Positions 17,252-25,244 of a DNA stretch of 64,000 nt are shown here, piece after piece (positions within the stretch are counted from its first letter, which is position 1; every line of letters begins with the position of its first letter). The notes under the pieces are model-generated. The model searched no databases. It saw nothing but the letters and a program-made list of their open reading frames with translations, and was not told the DNA's origin. Position numbers and translations under genes: made by a program. Source of the stretch: Oscillospiraceae bacterium (lineage in GTDB: Bacteria; Bacillota; Clostridia; Oscillospirales; Oscillospiraceae); contig JAFYHU010000080.1 of assembly GCA_017538965.1 (NCBI GenBank), positions 1 to 64,000 on the forward strand, in the 5' to 3' direction.

Positions 17252-17701
17252 ATGAAATTTCTGATTATCAACGGACCGAACATCAACATGCTCGGCCTGC
17301 GTGAACCGGATATCTACGGCAAAGAGGACTATCGGGCTCTGCAGAAATTCATTTACGAATGCTGCACACGGGAAGGAATCGAACCGGTTCTTTACCAGTC
17401 GAATCATGAAGGCGCGATCGTTGACCGCATTCAGGCGGCCTACGGTGATGCTGACGGCATCGTCATCAACCCGGCAGCCTATACGCACACCAGCGTGGCG
17501 ATTCTGGATGCGCTGAAAGCCGTCCGCATTCCGGCAGTTGAGGTTCACCTCTCGGATATAGCGGTTCGCGAAAGCTTCCGGCAGATCTCCTATCCGGGCA
17601 TGGCCTGCCTGAAGACCTTTGCCGGTCTGGGCTTTGAAGGCTACCGGAAGGCTATCCTGTTTCTGAAAGACTATCTGATTAAAAACAGTCCGCCGGCATG
17701 A
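17252..17701 (+). CDS. aroQ: 3-dehydroquinate dehydratase, type II
   Basis: 149 residues, standard for the type II enzyme, which dehydrates 3-dehydroquinate to 3-dehydroshikimate in the shikimate pathway. The opening IINGPNINMLG, the catalytic Tyr in PDIYGKEDY, the NPAAYTHTSVA block and the VEVHLSD histidine are all present. The ATG at 17252 gives the family-typical start; the frame is open 13 codons upstream. The stop codon sits in the loop of a GC-rich hairpin. Confidence 0.96.
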   Translation: MKFLIINGPNINMLGLREPDIYGKEDYRALQKFIYECCTREGIEPVLYQSNHEGAIVDRIQAAYGDADGIVINPAAYTHTSVAILDALKAVRIPAVEVHLSDIAVRESFRQISYPGMACLKTFAGLGFEGYRKAILFLKDYLIKNSPPA

Positions 17702-17752
17702 ACCGGCGGACTGAAAAATCCCGGCACGGATGTGCCGGGATGCATTTTTTTA
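17687..17752 (+). terminator. Double hairpin terminator after aroQ
   Basis: AGTCCGCCGG/CCGGCGGACT (17687-17712) encloses the aroQ stop codon; TCCCGGCAC/GTGCCGGGA (17719-17740) follows and leads into a T-run. It separates aroQ from the convergent lysozyme-like gene. Confidence 0.85.
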
Positions 17753-17759
17753 AGACAGA

Positions 17760-18419
17760 CTATTCTTCTTCCAGGTCGAGGAGGGAAGGATAAAAGAGAA
17801 TATCGCACAGTTCCACACGATCGGCACTTTCCGAATCCGGATCGGCAGGAACCTCATAATAGGCACAGAAGTAATAAGCCGCGTCGGTCGCACCGTCGGG
17901 AGAGTCACTTACCAGGCGGACCAAATCATAGGGATAGATGTAATTCTCCTGCAGATCATGCACCAGAAAAGCCATCTGCCCCTCCAGAGATACCGGGTTC
18001 AGATCATTTCCTTCACAGAACTCTGCCATCTGATCCAGACGCGGACCCCGCCACTGGCAGATTCCGAAGGCTTCTCCGTCGTCCCCGAGCTTGGTCGGAT
18101 CGAAGCCTGATTCACACTGGATGTTGGACAGAATGCCGGCCGCCGCAGCAGTGCTGAGATTCAGTTCCACCTTCAGATACTCCGCATATTCCTGCAGTTC
18201 TTCTTCGGTGAGACTCATCCAGTAGATTTCTCCGTCTTCAATCGTGAACACACACTGAGAGAGCCGGATACGCTCAAGCTCGGCATCGGACGCTTCGGTT
18301 TTCAGCACCCCGTCTTCTTCCGCGTATGCCAAAGGCACACCCAGACTGAAGACGATCAGCAGAACACAGGTGAGAAGCAACAGCCTATGAAATTGTAACT
18401 TTTTTGATAAAAGTTTCAT
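17760..18419 (-). CDS. Secreted lysozyme-like protein (phage tail lysozyme domain)
   Basis: 219 residues. A signal peptide is evident (LLLLTCVLLIVFSLGVPLAYA, cut after AYA). The C-terminal ~130 residues match the phage-tail-lysozyme type domain: AAAAGILSNIQCESGFDPTK with the likely catalytic Glu, followed by FGICQWRGPRLDQM. This would cleave peptidoglycan outside the cell. It stands alone, convergent with aroQ. The N-terminal part (residues 30-75) has no recognised domain. No cell-wall anchor is seen, so it is probably released. Confidence 0.75.
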   Translation of the reverse strand: MKLLSKKLQFHRLLLLTCVLLIVFSLGVPLAYAEEDGVLKTEASDAELERIRLSQCVFTIEDGEIYWMSLTEEELQEYAEYLKVELNLSTAAAAGILSNIQCESGFDPTKLGDDGEAFGICQWRGPRLDQMAEFCEGNDLNPVSLEGQMAFLVHDLQENYIYPYDLVRLVSDSPDGATDAAYYFCAYYEVPADPDSESADRVELCDILFYPSLLDLEEE

Positions 18420-18532
18420 TTTACAACCCTTTTGTCGCTATTATCCCACTTTTAACCATATAAAGTTTAACACACGCACCAAGGGGAAGCAACAACAGGG
18501 AGGTATCAAGTTTATAACACAGAGGAAAAAAA

Positions 18533-18566
18533 CAAAGACAGACCCGTTTTGAGTCTGTCTTTTCTG
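18533..18566 (-). terminator. Terminator of the c-di-GMP gene pair
   Basis: On the minus strand GACAGAC/GTCTGTC with a 9-base loop is followed by a T-rich tail, 35 bases after the EAL gene stop. Confidence 0.75.
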
Positions 18567-18600
18567 TTTCAGTTGTTCGGCGAACAGTAAAAAAACGGTA

Positions 18601-20394
18601 TTAAGCGTTCGAATCAGGCGGATTCTGAGCCAGATAAGTCTTTTCGACCTCTTCCAGGAACTGCCGGTGTTCATCCGGCGTTTCGCAGGGATAGAAGGGC
18701 TGACCGTTACGGAGCTTGAAAGCGATGGCGCCGAGCGACTGCGGCTTGTAGAAATAGAAGCCCTGCGCAAAGTCGCAGCCGATGGAGCGGAGATAATCCA
18801 GCTGCGTCTCGTTTTCAACACCCTCGGCAAGGGAGGAATGCCCAAGCTTCTTTGAGACATCGACCATTGCCTTCATGATATGGCGGTTGGCACCGTGATT
18901 ATCATCCAGACGCTTGAGGAAAGCCAGATCAAATTTGGTCAAATCAACACGGTACTGGCTGAAGATATTCAGAGAAGAGTAACCGCTGCCGAAATCGTCG
19001 ATCCAGATGTGGTAGCCGTTCTGCCGCAGGTCGGCGAGCTGCTTCTGGAAGCTGTCTGTGCCTTTGGCAAGATCCTGTTCGGTAATCTCGATGACAATGC
19101 AGTCCTTACTGACTCCGCAGCGGTCAAAAATCTCATTGAGCGAGCGGACGACGTCCACATGATCAAAATCCTGCGCGGAGAAATTGACAGAAACCGGGAT
19201 CAGGGGCAGACCGAGTTCCTGTCGCTGAGGGATCTCTTTGCAGAGCTGCTCGACCATATACAGGTCCAGCTTGTAGAGAAGATGGTGCTTTTCAAGAACC
19301 GGAAGAAAATCACTCGGCATGATCAGACCCCACTGCGGATCAACCCAGCGTGCCAGAGCTTCGAGCGCCGCGGCCTTCCCGGTCTTGATGCGCACAATGA
19401 CCTGATAATAGATTTTGATCCATTCGTTTTGCAGAGCCGTCTCGAATGCTTCAAGGAAATAACGCTGGTTCCAGTAGGTTTCATCCGTGTCCTGCGTATA
19501 GTACATATGACTGATATTCAGGTCGGTACCGATCTGACGCAGCGCGTGCTTGGCATAGTCCATGGCATCAGGAAGATGCATATCGGCGGTCATCTCGCAA
19601 ATTCCCGCGCGAATACCGGAAATGTTCCCGTAGGCACCGGTTCGGATGCGATCATTGGCAGACTGAATCATCTCTGTCAGACGGGCGTCTTCGATTCGCT
19701 CATTCAAGACAATGAAATGGTCTTCAACCCCACGAACCACGGTCCCGCGGGGAAACAGGTTTTTCAGAACATCGCCGACCAGGCGGAGCAGGTCATCCCC
19801 GTGCGAAAACCCATATTGACTGTTGTAGTAGCGCAGGTTGATGACATCAAAGTAAAGGAGCAGGGGTGCTTTCCCATTCCGGAAATACTTCTGCAGAATC
19901 TCCTGTGAAAACTCACGGAGAAAATTTACGTTCGGAAGTCCGGTCACAGAATCGTTATAGAAGCGATCTTTTTGAAGCATTTCATAGTTTTCTATCAGAA
20001 TTCGGCTCTGACTTTCACTTTCTGACACATCCGTATACACAAACAGCGCCAGTTCGTCACCGTCCGGAGCGGTCTGCATTTTTGCAATAGAGTGAATGTA
20101 GTGGTACTCTTTATCCGAACCGTATCTGCCTCGATAAATAACGTCATAGCCGCAGAGATGCTGTTCAAATTCGTTGATCACACGGGAAAGGCGGCCGACA
20201 TCGTCAGGATGGACACGACCGAGCAGACTGCTGTTGAGCCCTTTCAGCAGCTTGTCACGCGGCGCGCCCATCATCTCACAAAGACCGTCCGAGACAAGAA
20301 CAGCTCGGATTTCTCCGTCGACCCGCTGATAATAGGCAAGCGGAATCGGCATAGCCTCGAAAGTCCGTCTTGCTTCATCGGAAAAGGTGAACAT
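18601..20394 (-). CDS. PAS-degenerate GGDEF-EAL protein, probable c-di-GMP phosphodiesterase
   Basis: 597 residues from the ATG at 20394, chosen because GAGGAG lies 9 bases upstream; longer in-frame starts would overlap the upstream gene. A PAS domain covers about residues 10-125. The GGDEF domain (about 145-305) is degenerate: the signature reads RGVEDHF. The EAL domain (about 320-570) keeps EALARW, NFSAQD, EITE, IDDFGSGYSS and EGVENE, so c-di-GMP hydrolysis is likely while synthesis is not. It lies 16 bases behind an active-looking diguanylate cyclase, giving a make-and-break pair. Confidence 0.87.
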   Translation of the reverse strand: MFTFSDEARRTFEAMPIPLAYYQRVDGEIRAVLVSDGLCEMMGAPRDKLLKGLNSSLLGRVHPDDVGRLSRVINEFEQHLCGYDVIYRGRYGSDKEYHYIHSIAKMQTAPDGDELALFVYTDVSESESQSRILIENYEMLQKDRFYNDSVTGLPNVNFLREFSQEILQKYFRNGKAPLLLYFDVINLRYYNSQYGFSHGDDLLRLVGDVLKNLFPRGTVVRGVEDHFIVLNERIEDARLTEMIQSANDRIRTGAYGNISGIRAGICEMTADMHLPDAMDYAKHALRQIGTDLNISHMYYTQDTDETYWNQRYFLEAFETALQNEWIKIYYQVIVRIKTGKAAALEALARWVDPQWGLIMPSDFLPVLEKHHLLYKLDLYMVEQLCKEIPQRQELGLPLIPVSVNFSAQDFDHVDVVRSLNEIFDRCGVSKDCIVIEITEQDLAKGTDSFQKQLADLRQNGYHIWIDDFGSGYSSLNIFSQYRVDLTKFDLAFLKRLDDNHGANRHIMKAMVDVSKKLGHSSLAEGVENETQLDYLRSIGCDFAQGFYFYKPQSLGAIAFKLRNGQPFYPCETPDEHRQFLEEVEKTYLAQNPPDSNA

Positions 20395-20410
20395 ATCGAT
20401 AATCTCCTCA

Positions 20411-21706
20411 TCAATCGTGTGCGGGTTCCGCATCGGGATTCTGTGCGGGACAGGTCCGATAGGATGCGCGTCCGTGTTTCTTGACATAATACAGAGCTCC
20501 ATCCGCCGAGCGGAACAGAGTGTCGTAGTCCTTGCCGTTTACGGGACAGATCGCGATGCCGATTGACAGGGAAACATGCCGTTTCAGCCGATCGTCGGCA
20601 AAAGCGCGGGCAACCTTCTCCTGAAGCCTTTCGGCCAGCCGGCAGGCATTTTCGGGATCTTCAATATGCCGCATGAAAATCACGAATTCATCACCGCCGA
20701 TACGGCCGGCCACGTCGGCGGCACGGCAGCAGTTCTTGATAATGCGTCCGATCTCGGCAAGAACCCGGTCACCTTCCGCATGGCCGAAAGTGTCGTTTAC
20801 GCGTTTGAAGTGATCGACGTCGATGATCAGAAGCGCGCTGTATTCGTCATCCTGCCGATAATTGGAAACCATCATGCGGATCAGATCTTCTGAAGCGCTC
20901 TTGTTCAGAAGCCCGGTCAGCGTGTCCGTCTTGGCGCGTTTTTCCAGCTCTCTCTTCAGCAGCTGATGATCGGTGACATCGTTGATCAGGGCAATGATCC
21001 CGCTGATTTTCCCGTCCTGGTCATAAACCGGACGCTTGATCAGCTGGAGAAACTCCTGTTTCCCGGCCGTGTTCTCTTCAATAATATAGTCGGTTCCGAC
21101 GCCGGTCTGCAGAATCTTACGGTCGGCATCCATGGCTTTGAGCGCGTTCAGACGGTCCTTGCGAATCTCAAGGTCGGTCTTTCCGCGGATGGTCCAGTTC
21201 GGATCTCCGGAAGTGTTCAGATGCGCCCAGTACTGTGTTGAGAAGACATATTTGCCCTCCGTATCCTTCAGAAAGATGCACGAAGGCAGTTCCTTCAGCA
21301 TTTTCTCCACTTCGGAAAGGGAAAGAGAATCCTTTGCACGGATGGCGTTGTTAATTCTCTTATAGACCAGCGGCTGGGGCGCATACGCCGTCAGGAGATC
21401 AAAGAATCCGTGCTCGATACAGTCCATATCCTCCGGGACCGGAAGCTCATCGGAGATGGCAATCATCGGAATCAGCGAAAAGTAAGAGCTCCCCTGCATG
21501 TGATTGGCAAAGGCAAATCCGCTCTGTCTGGCCAGAGCCAGTTCGATCAGAACGGCGACGAATTCGTCGTGCCGGTCGTTCAGGATCCGAAGCCCTTCTT
21601 CTTCGGAGTCGGCAAGGGCAACCTGAAAGGCCGGCGAGAGCATGGCGGTGAAGGTATCTTTGATGGAAGGCTTTGATGCGATGAGCAGAATGCCGTTCAC
21701 TTGCAT
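20411..21706 (-). CDS. Diguanylate cyclase with pseudo-receiver and PAS domains
   Basis: 431 residues. Residues 1-125 look like a receiver domain with poor conservation of the phospho-acceptor; a PAS domain with PSCIFLKDTEGKYVFS follows (about 135-255); the GGDEF domain covers the C-terminal third. The active site IGGDEFVIF is intact, and an RxxD inhibitory site (RAAD) stands five residues upstream, so product inhibition by c-di-GMP is expected. It is the first gene of the pair with the EAL protein. No membrane segment is present. Confidence 0.88.
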   Translation of the reverse strand: MQVNGILLIASKPSIKDTFTAMLSPAFQVALADSEEEGLRILNDRHDEFVAVLIELALARQSGFAFANHMQGSSYFSLIPMIAISDELPVPEDMDCIEHGFFDLLTAYAPQPLVYKRINNAIRAKDSLSLSEVEKMLKELPSCIFLKDTEGKYVFSTQYWAHLNTSGDPNWTIRGKTDLEIRKDRLNALKAMDADRKILQTGVGTDYIIEENTAGKQEFLQLIKRPVYDQDGKISGIIALINDVTDHQLLKRELEKRAKTDTLTGLLNKSASEDLIRMMVSNYRQDDEYSALLIIDVDHFKRVNDTFGHAEGDRVLAEIGRIIKNCCRAADVAGRIGGDEFVIFMRHIEDPENACRLAERLQEKVARAFADDRLKRHVSLSIGIAICPVNGKDYDTLFRSADGALYYVKKHGRASYRTCPAQNPDAEPAHD

Positions 21707-21811
21707 TCCCCCTCAAATTACAATATCGGGATCGATCAGATCAGTTCTTTATTTTATCACAGCAGGAAAGGGAAGGCAACAGAAAACCCGGGCAGAAAAA
21801 CGGATTCTGAA

Positions 21812-21870
21812 AAACAAAACACCCCTGCCGATGGCAGGAGTGTCTGTTTGGTGGACTTGAAGGGGATCGA
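21812..21870 (-). repeat. Direct repeat copy 1: 3' end of tRNA-Ala plus its terminator
   Basis: 59 bases identical to 21962-22020. On the minus strand it reads as the last 22 bases of tRNA-Ala with CCA, then a terminator hairpin ACTCCTGCC/GGCAGGGGT and a T-run. The spacing between the copies is 150 bases. It is not a functional tRNA because the 5' two-thirds are absent. Confidence 0.9.
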
Positions 21871-21961
21871 CCTGCGCTGCGGCGCAGGCCGGGTCGCGGC
21901 TCTGGAGTGCCCCCGGCACTCCATTCACTGCCGCTCCCGTTCGATCCCCGGGAGCCATACC
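21871..21961. other. 91-base hairpin-rich insert between the two tRNA 3' ends
   Basis: Three GC-rich stem-loops in a row: CCTGCGC/GCGCAGG, GGAGTGCC/GGCACTCC and GCTCCCG/CGGGAGC. No coding potential is seen. It is the only material between the duplicated tRNA ends and may be a minimal remnant of an integrated element or a structured repeat. Confidence 0.5.
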
Positions 21962-22020
21962 AAACAAAACACCCCTGCCGATGGCAGGAGTGTCTGTTTG
22001 GTGGACTTGAAGGGGATCGA
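21962..22020 (-). repeat. Direct repeat copy 2: 3' end of the intact tRNA-Ala plus terminator
   Basis: 59 bases identical to 21812-21870. This copy holds the true 3' end of tRNA-Ala(CGC) and its own terminator (hairpin about 21970-21994 with a T-run on the minus strand). Confidence 0.9.
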
Positions 22021-22075
22021 ACCCTCGAACCTCACGGATGCGAACCGTGCGCTCTCCCAGCTGAGCTACAAGCCC
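21999..22075 (-). tRNA. tRNA-Ala (CGC)
   Basis: 77 bases with encoded CCA. The anticodon loop TTCGCAT gives CGC. The acceptor stem GGGCTTG pairs with CAAGTCC and contains the G3:U70 wobble that identifies alanine tRNAs. Confidence 0.95.
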
Positions 22076-22095
22076 TTATATCCAATTGCCTGAGT

Positions 22096-22123
22096 ATTAT
22101 AACACAAAAAAAGCAAATGTAAA
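22096..22123 (-). promoter_or_regulatory. Promoter for tRNA-Ala
   Basis: On the minus strand TTTACA (22118-22123), 16-base spacer, TATAAT (22096-22101), 20 bases before the tRNA. Confidence 0.7.
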
Positions 22124-22162
22124 GAAAAAGTTTCGCGGAACACCGGGACATGAAAAACAGTA

Positions 22163-22191
22163 TTGCACCGAAGGGAAAAATAGTGTAAAAT
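22163..22191 (+). promoter_or_regulatory. Promoter for the SRP RNA
   Basis: TTGCAC (22163-22168), 17-base spacer, TAAAAT (22186-22191), about 10 bases before the RNA start. Confidence 0.75.
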
Positions 22192-22200
22192 AACATATGT

Positions 22201-22495
22201 GGCTTTTGACAAGGCTGCACTAGTCGGGGAGCTAGCGGTGCCCTGTATCCTGCAATCCGCTACAGCAGGGATGAATTCCCGACCGAGGGCTGTTTCTTGT
22301 GTTGTCTGACTCCGGTAAGCAGTGTTGACGATCCGGTCCTGCGCAACGGAAACCCGTGAACCATGTCAGGCGGGGAACCGAGCAGCATTAAGCGGTGCTT
22401 TTCGTGTGCCGCGGGGGTGCCGGGTCCGAGCCGGCTGCCGGCTTAACGGGCATGAGAGGAGACCCGGAGAAGGGTGTGCAGTCTTGTCAAAAGCC
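22201..22495 (+). ncRNA. ffs: Signal recognition particle RNA (large Firmicutes type)
   Basis: About 295 bases. The ends pair (GGCTTTTGACAAG with CTTGTCAAAAGCC). The 5' Alu-type part has GGGGAGCTAGCGGTGCCCTGTA and CCTGCAATCCGCTAC, both hallmarks of Bacillus/Clostridium SRP RNA. The apical S-domain shows CCATGTCAGGCGGGGAAC followed by GAGCAGCATTAAG, the Ffh-binding asymmetric loop. Its place just upstream of dnaX is usual in Firmicutes. Confidence 0.95.
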
Positions 22496-22529
22496 ATGCT
22501 ATTCTTATACGAGAGGGGTGTGAAGAAGC

Positions 22530-24224
22530 TTGTATCAGGCGCTGTATCGAAAGTGGCGACCGAAGACATTTGACGAAGTCATCGGACAGGAACACATTAC
22601 CGAGACCCTGAAGACGCAGGTCCGAAGCGGGCATCTTTCACACGCCTACATCTTCATCGGTACCCGCGGAACCGGGAAAACCACCTGCGCCAGAATTCTG
22701 GCCAAGGCTGTCAACTGCGAAAACCCGGTAAACGGCAACCCCTGCAACCAATGCCGCTACTGCCGCGGAATCGACGACGGAAGCATTCTGGATGTTGTCG
22801 AACTGGACGCAGCGTCCAATACCGGCGTTGACAATGTCCGCGATCTGCGGGAAGAGGCGGTGTTTACGCCTGCCGTCGCGAAAAAGCGGGTGTACATCAT
22901 CGACGAGGTGCACATGCTTTCTCTCGCGGCGTTCAACGCACTGCTAAAAATCATAGAGGAACCGCCAGCACACCTGATGTTCATTCTCGCAACGACCGAG
23001 CTTCAGAAAGTCCCCGCGACGATCCTTTCCCGCTGCCAGCGGCACAGTTTCCGCCGCATCCCGACACAGCAGCTGGCAGACTATCTGATGCATATTGCTG
23101 CCAGGGAAAACCTGAAGCTTGAGGAAGAGGCGGCAAGACAGATCGGCAGGCTGGCGGACGGCGGAGTGCGCGACGCGCTGAGCATTCTGGATCAGTGCTC
23201 GGGAAGAGGCAGCATCACGACCGAAACCGTTTTTGAAACGATGGGCCTTGCCGGGAACCGAAACCTGCTCCTGATTCTGGAGAGAATTCTGCAGAACGAC
23301 ACTTCCGGCGCGCTTCAGATGTTCCAGAAAATCTGGCTGGACGGAAAGGAACCGGCTTCCTTTCTCGGCGAAATGAGCGGCCTGCTGAGAGATATCCTGA
23401 TCGTCAAGGCAGCCCCGGCCGGGGCTGGCGAGCTTATCTCCGGAAACTTCGAGCGCGAAGTACTGGACCGCTTTGCCGCGCAGATGACAAAGGAAGAGCT
23501 TCTCTTCTGCATGGATGCCATGCTGGAGGCTTCCGGGCGGATTCGCCAGGTCAGGAATCCGCGCATGGTCGCCGAGGTCTGCCTTGTCAGCCTCTGCGAC
23601 AAGCGAAATGCCGAAAGCATTTCGGCAGTGCGGGCAAGACTGTCCCGTCTCGAGGAAACCGTACAGAAGGGCATTGCGATTCCTGCCGAAGCAAAGCAGG
23701 AAAAGGCAGATTTCGCTGCGCCGCATTCCGTTCCGGACCGTCCGGATGAAGCGGCGGAAAGCCGGATTCCGGCGATTTCGCGGGATCGTCGTCCTGCCCC
23801 GACCGCCATCGAGGAAACAGCAGCACCTGCTGCAGTCCCCGCCCGAGAGGCGGTGCAGGCGGCCCCGGCACCTGAGCCCGAGCCTGAACCCGGAGCGAAG
23901 GAGAATAAGGAAGACACGGAAGATCATGTCGCGAAGATCCTGAAAACGGCAAGAGACCGGCTGCCGCGCGAACTGCGGTCCTTTGTGGAAGATGATACGC
24001 GGCTTCGCGCCAGGCTGGAAGGGCAGGATCTGATTCTGGAAGCGCTGCCCGGCTTTCTGCTGGATCGACTGAAAAGACCGGAGGTGCGGGATATATTCGG
24101 CACGGCGGCAAAGGAAGTCCTTCAGACTCCGGTCGCGGTGCGGATCTCGGAACGGAAGCAGGATCAGCGGGAGAAGCGCGATCTCAACGAATTAAGGCAA
24201 TTCAAGGAAGTAACGTTCAAATAA
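22530..24224 (+). CDS. dnaX: DNA polymerase III subunits gamma and tau
   Basis: 564 residues. It is the clamp-loader ATPase of the replisome. The product opens YQALYRKWRPKTFDEVIGQ; the P-loop is GTRGTGKTTCARILAKA, and a zinc-binding group CxxCxxC follows at CNQCRYC. The Walker B is IIDEVHMLS and the SRC motif is ATILSRCQRH. After residue 370 comes a low-complexity Ala/Pro/Glu linker and a small C-terminal domain. The start is a TTG at 22530 behind GAGAGGGGTG. It lies 34 bases after the SRP RNA. No frameshift slip site for gamma was identified with confidence. Confidence 0.95.
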   Translation: MYQALYRKWRPKTFDEVIGQEHITETLKTQVRSGHLSHAYIFIGTRGTGKTTCARILAKAVNCENPVNGNPCNQCRYCRGIDDGSILDVVELDAASNTGVDNVRDLREEAVFTPAVAKKRVYIIDEVHMLSLAAFNALLKIIEEPPAHLMFILATTELQKVPATILSRCQRHSFRRIPTQQLADYLMHIAARENLKLEEEAARQIGRLADGGVRDALSILDQCSGRGSITTETVFETMGLAGNRNLLLILERILQNDTSGALQMFQKIWLDGKEPASFLGEMSGLLRDILIVKAAPAGAGELISGNFEREVLDRFAAQMTKEELLFCMDAMLEASGRIRQVRNPRMVAEVCLVSLCDKRNAESISAVRARLSRLEETVQKGIAIPAEAKQEKADFAAPHSVPDRPDEAAESRIPAISRDRRPAPTAIEETAAPAAVPAREAVQAAPAPEPEPEPGAKENKEDTEDHVAKILKTARDRLPRELRSFVEDDTRLRARLEGQDLILEALPGFLLDRLKRPEVRDIFGTAAKEVLQTPVAVRISERKQDQREKRDLNELRQFKEVTFK

Positions 24225-24260
24225 AAAAACAAAAAGCCGCGTCAGCGGCGGGAGGGAAAA

Positions 24261-24593
24261 ATGGGAAAAAGCGGATTTCGCGGGGGACTGCCCGGCAATC
24301 AGTCAAACATGATGAAGCAGGCTCAGCGCATGCAGCAGGAGTTCATGAAGATGCAGCAGGAGCTGGAGTCGACGAACTTCGAATTTACGGCAGGCGGCGG
24401 CGCCGTGAAGGCAGTCGTCAGCGGCACGAGAGAGTTCAGCGAGATTGTCATTGATCCCGAAGTGGTGGATCCGGATGATGTGGAAATGCTGCAGGATCTG
24501 ATCCTGACGGCGGTAAACGGCGCACTGAAGATGGCCGACGACAAGACCAGCGAGTCCATGTCCAAGCTGCAGGGCTTCCCGGGAATGTTCTGA
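24261..24593 (+). CDS. ybaB: YbaB/EbfC nucleoid-associated protein
   Basis: 110 residues, the family length. It contains the typical ending of a Met/Gln-rich helix (MMKQAQRMQQEFMKMQQEL), the core GGGAVKAVVSGTREFSEIVIDPEVVDPDDVEMLQD broken into beta strands, and the late SESMSKLQGFPGMF. The family forms dimers that bind DNA nonspecifically. In most Firmicutes recR follows; here it does not, and a repeat plus a tRNA array come next. Confidence 0.92.
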   Translation: MGKSGFRGGLPGNQSNMMKQAQRMQQEFMKMQQELESTNFEFTAGGGAVKAVVSGTREFSEIVIDPEVVDPDDVEMLQDLILTAVNGALKMADDKTSESMSKLQGFPGMF

Positions 24594-24619
24594 ACTTCCT
24601 CAAAACGATTGGATCGTTC

Positions 24620-24648
24620 CCGTTCCCGGCTTTCTGCAATTGCGCGGA
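24620..24648 (-). repeat. 29-base dispersed element, inverted copy at 31784-31812
   Basis: Its reverse complement matches 31784-31812 at 26 of 29 positions (core TCCGCGCAATTGCAGAAAGC). It lies just behind ybaB; the other copy lies between clpE and the Nudix gene. Both are intergenic. Confidence 0.6.
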
Positions 24649-24711
24649 AGAGAGAGCGAAACTCGACATTATAAGACAGCTCCGTCGGCCGGAGGCGCCA
24701 CCCGAATAGAT

Positions 24712-24742
24712 AAAACAATCCCCCGCCGCAGGCGGGGGATTC
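24712..24742 (-). terminator. Terminator of the tRNA array
   Basis: On the minus strand CCCCCGCC/GGCGGGGG hairpin followed by ATTGTTTT, just behind tRNA-Cys. Confidence 0.8.
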
Positions 24743-24750
24743 ACGCTCTC

Positions 24751-24825
24751 TGGAGGCGCCACCCGGACTTGAACCGGGGAATCGCGGATTTGCAGTCCGC
24801 TGCCTTACCACTTGGCTATGGCGCC
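24751..24825 (-). tRNA. tRNA-Cys (GCA)
   Basis: 75 bases with CCA. Acceptor GGCGCCA pairs with TGGCGCC, discriminator U, anticodon loop CTGCAAA gives GCA. Confidence 0.95.
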
Positions 24826-24860
24826 ATAGAATCCTGCGGGGAAACCCGCAGGATTAATAT

Positions 24861-24936
24861 TGGAGCGGGCAACGAGGCTCGAACTCGCTACCTCCACCTT
24901 GGCAAGGTGGCGCTCTACCGGATGAGCTATGCCCGC
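24861..24936 (-). tRNA. tRNA-Gly (GCC)
   Basis: 76 bases with CCA. Acceptor GCGGGCA pairs with TGCCCGC, discriminator U, anticodon loop TTGCCAA gives GCC. Confidence 0.95.
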
Positions 24937-24954
24937 AGAACCCCTGTAAAGGGG

Positions 24955-25030
<76 letters not shown>

Positions 25031-25040
25031 ATATGAAGTA

Positions 25041-25117
25041 TGGTGGGAACAACTGGACTCGAACCAGTGACCCCCTGCTTGTAAGGCAGGTGCTCTAACC
25101 AGCTGAGCTATGCTCCC
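25041..25117 (-). tRNA. tRNA-Val (UAC)
   Basis: 77 bases with CCA. Acceptor GGGAGCA pairs with TGTTCCC, anticodon loop CTTACAA gives UAC. It is the first tRNA of the four-gene transcript. Confidence 0.95.
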
Positions 25118-25133
25118 GCGCGACAGCTTGTTT

Positions 25134-25162
25134 ATATTACCCGATCTGAAAGGATTTGTCAA
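25134..25162 (-). promoter_or_regulatory. Promoter of the tRNA Val-Phe-Gly-Cys array
   Basis: On the minus strand TTGACA (25157-25162), 17-base spacer, TAATAT (25134-25139). Confidence 0.8.
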
Positions 25163-25176
25163 CTGTTTTTTCATTA

Positions 25177-25205
25177 TTGACCAAACAGAGGAACAATGAT
25201 AAAAT
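25177..25205 (+). promoter_or_regulatory. Promoter of the ecfA1-ecfA2-ecfT operon
   Basis: TTGACC (25177-25182), 17-base spacer, TAAAAT (25200-25205), 40 bases before the ecfA1 start. It is divergent from the tRNA promoter. Confidence 0.75.
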
Positions 25206-25244
25206 ACTTTAGTTTGTATCAAAGACTTGCGTAAGGAGACCGAT

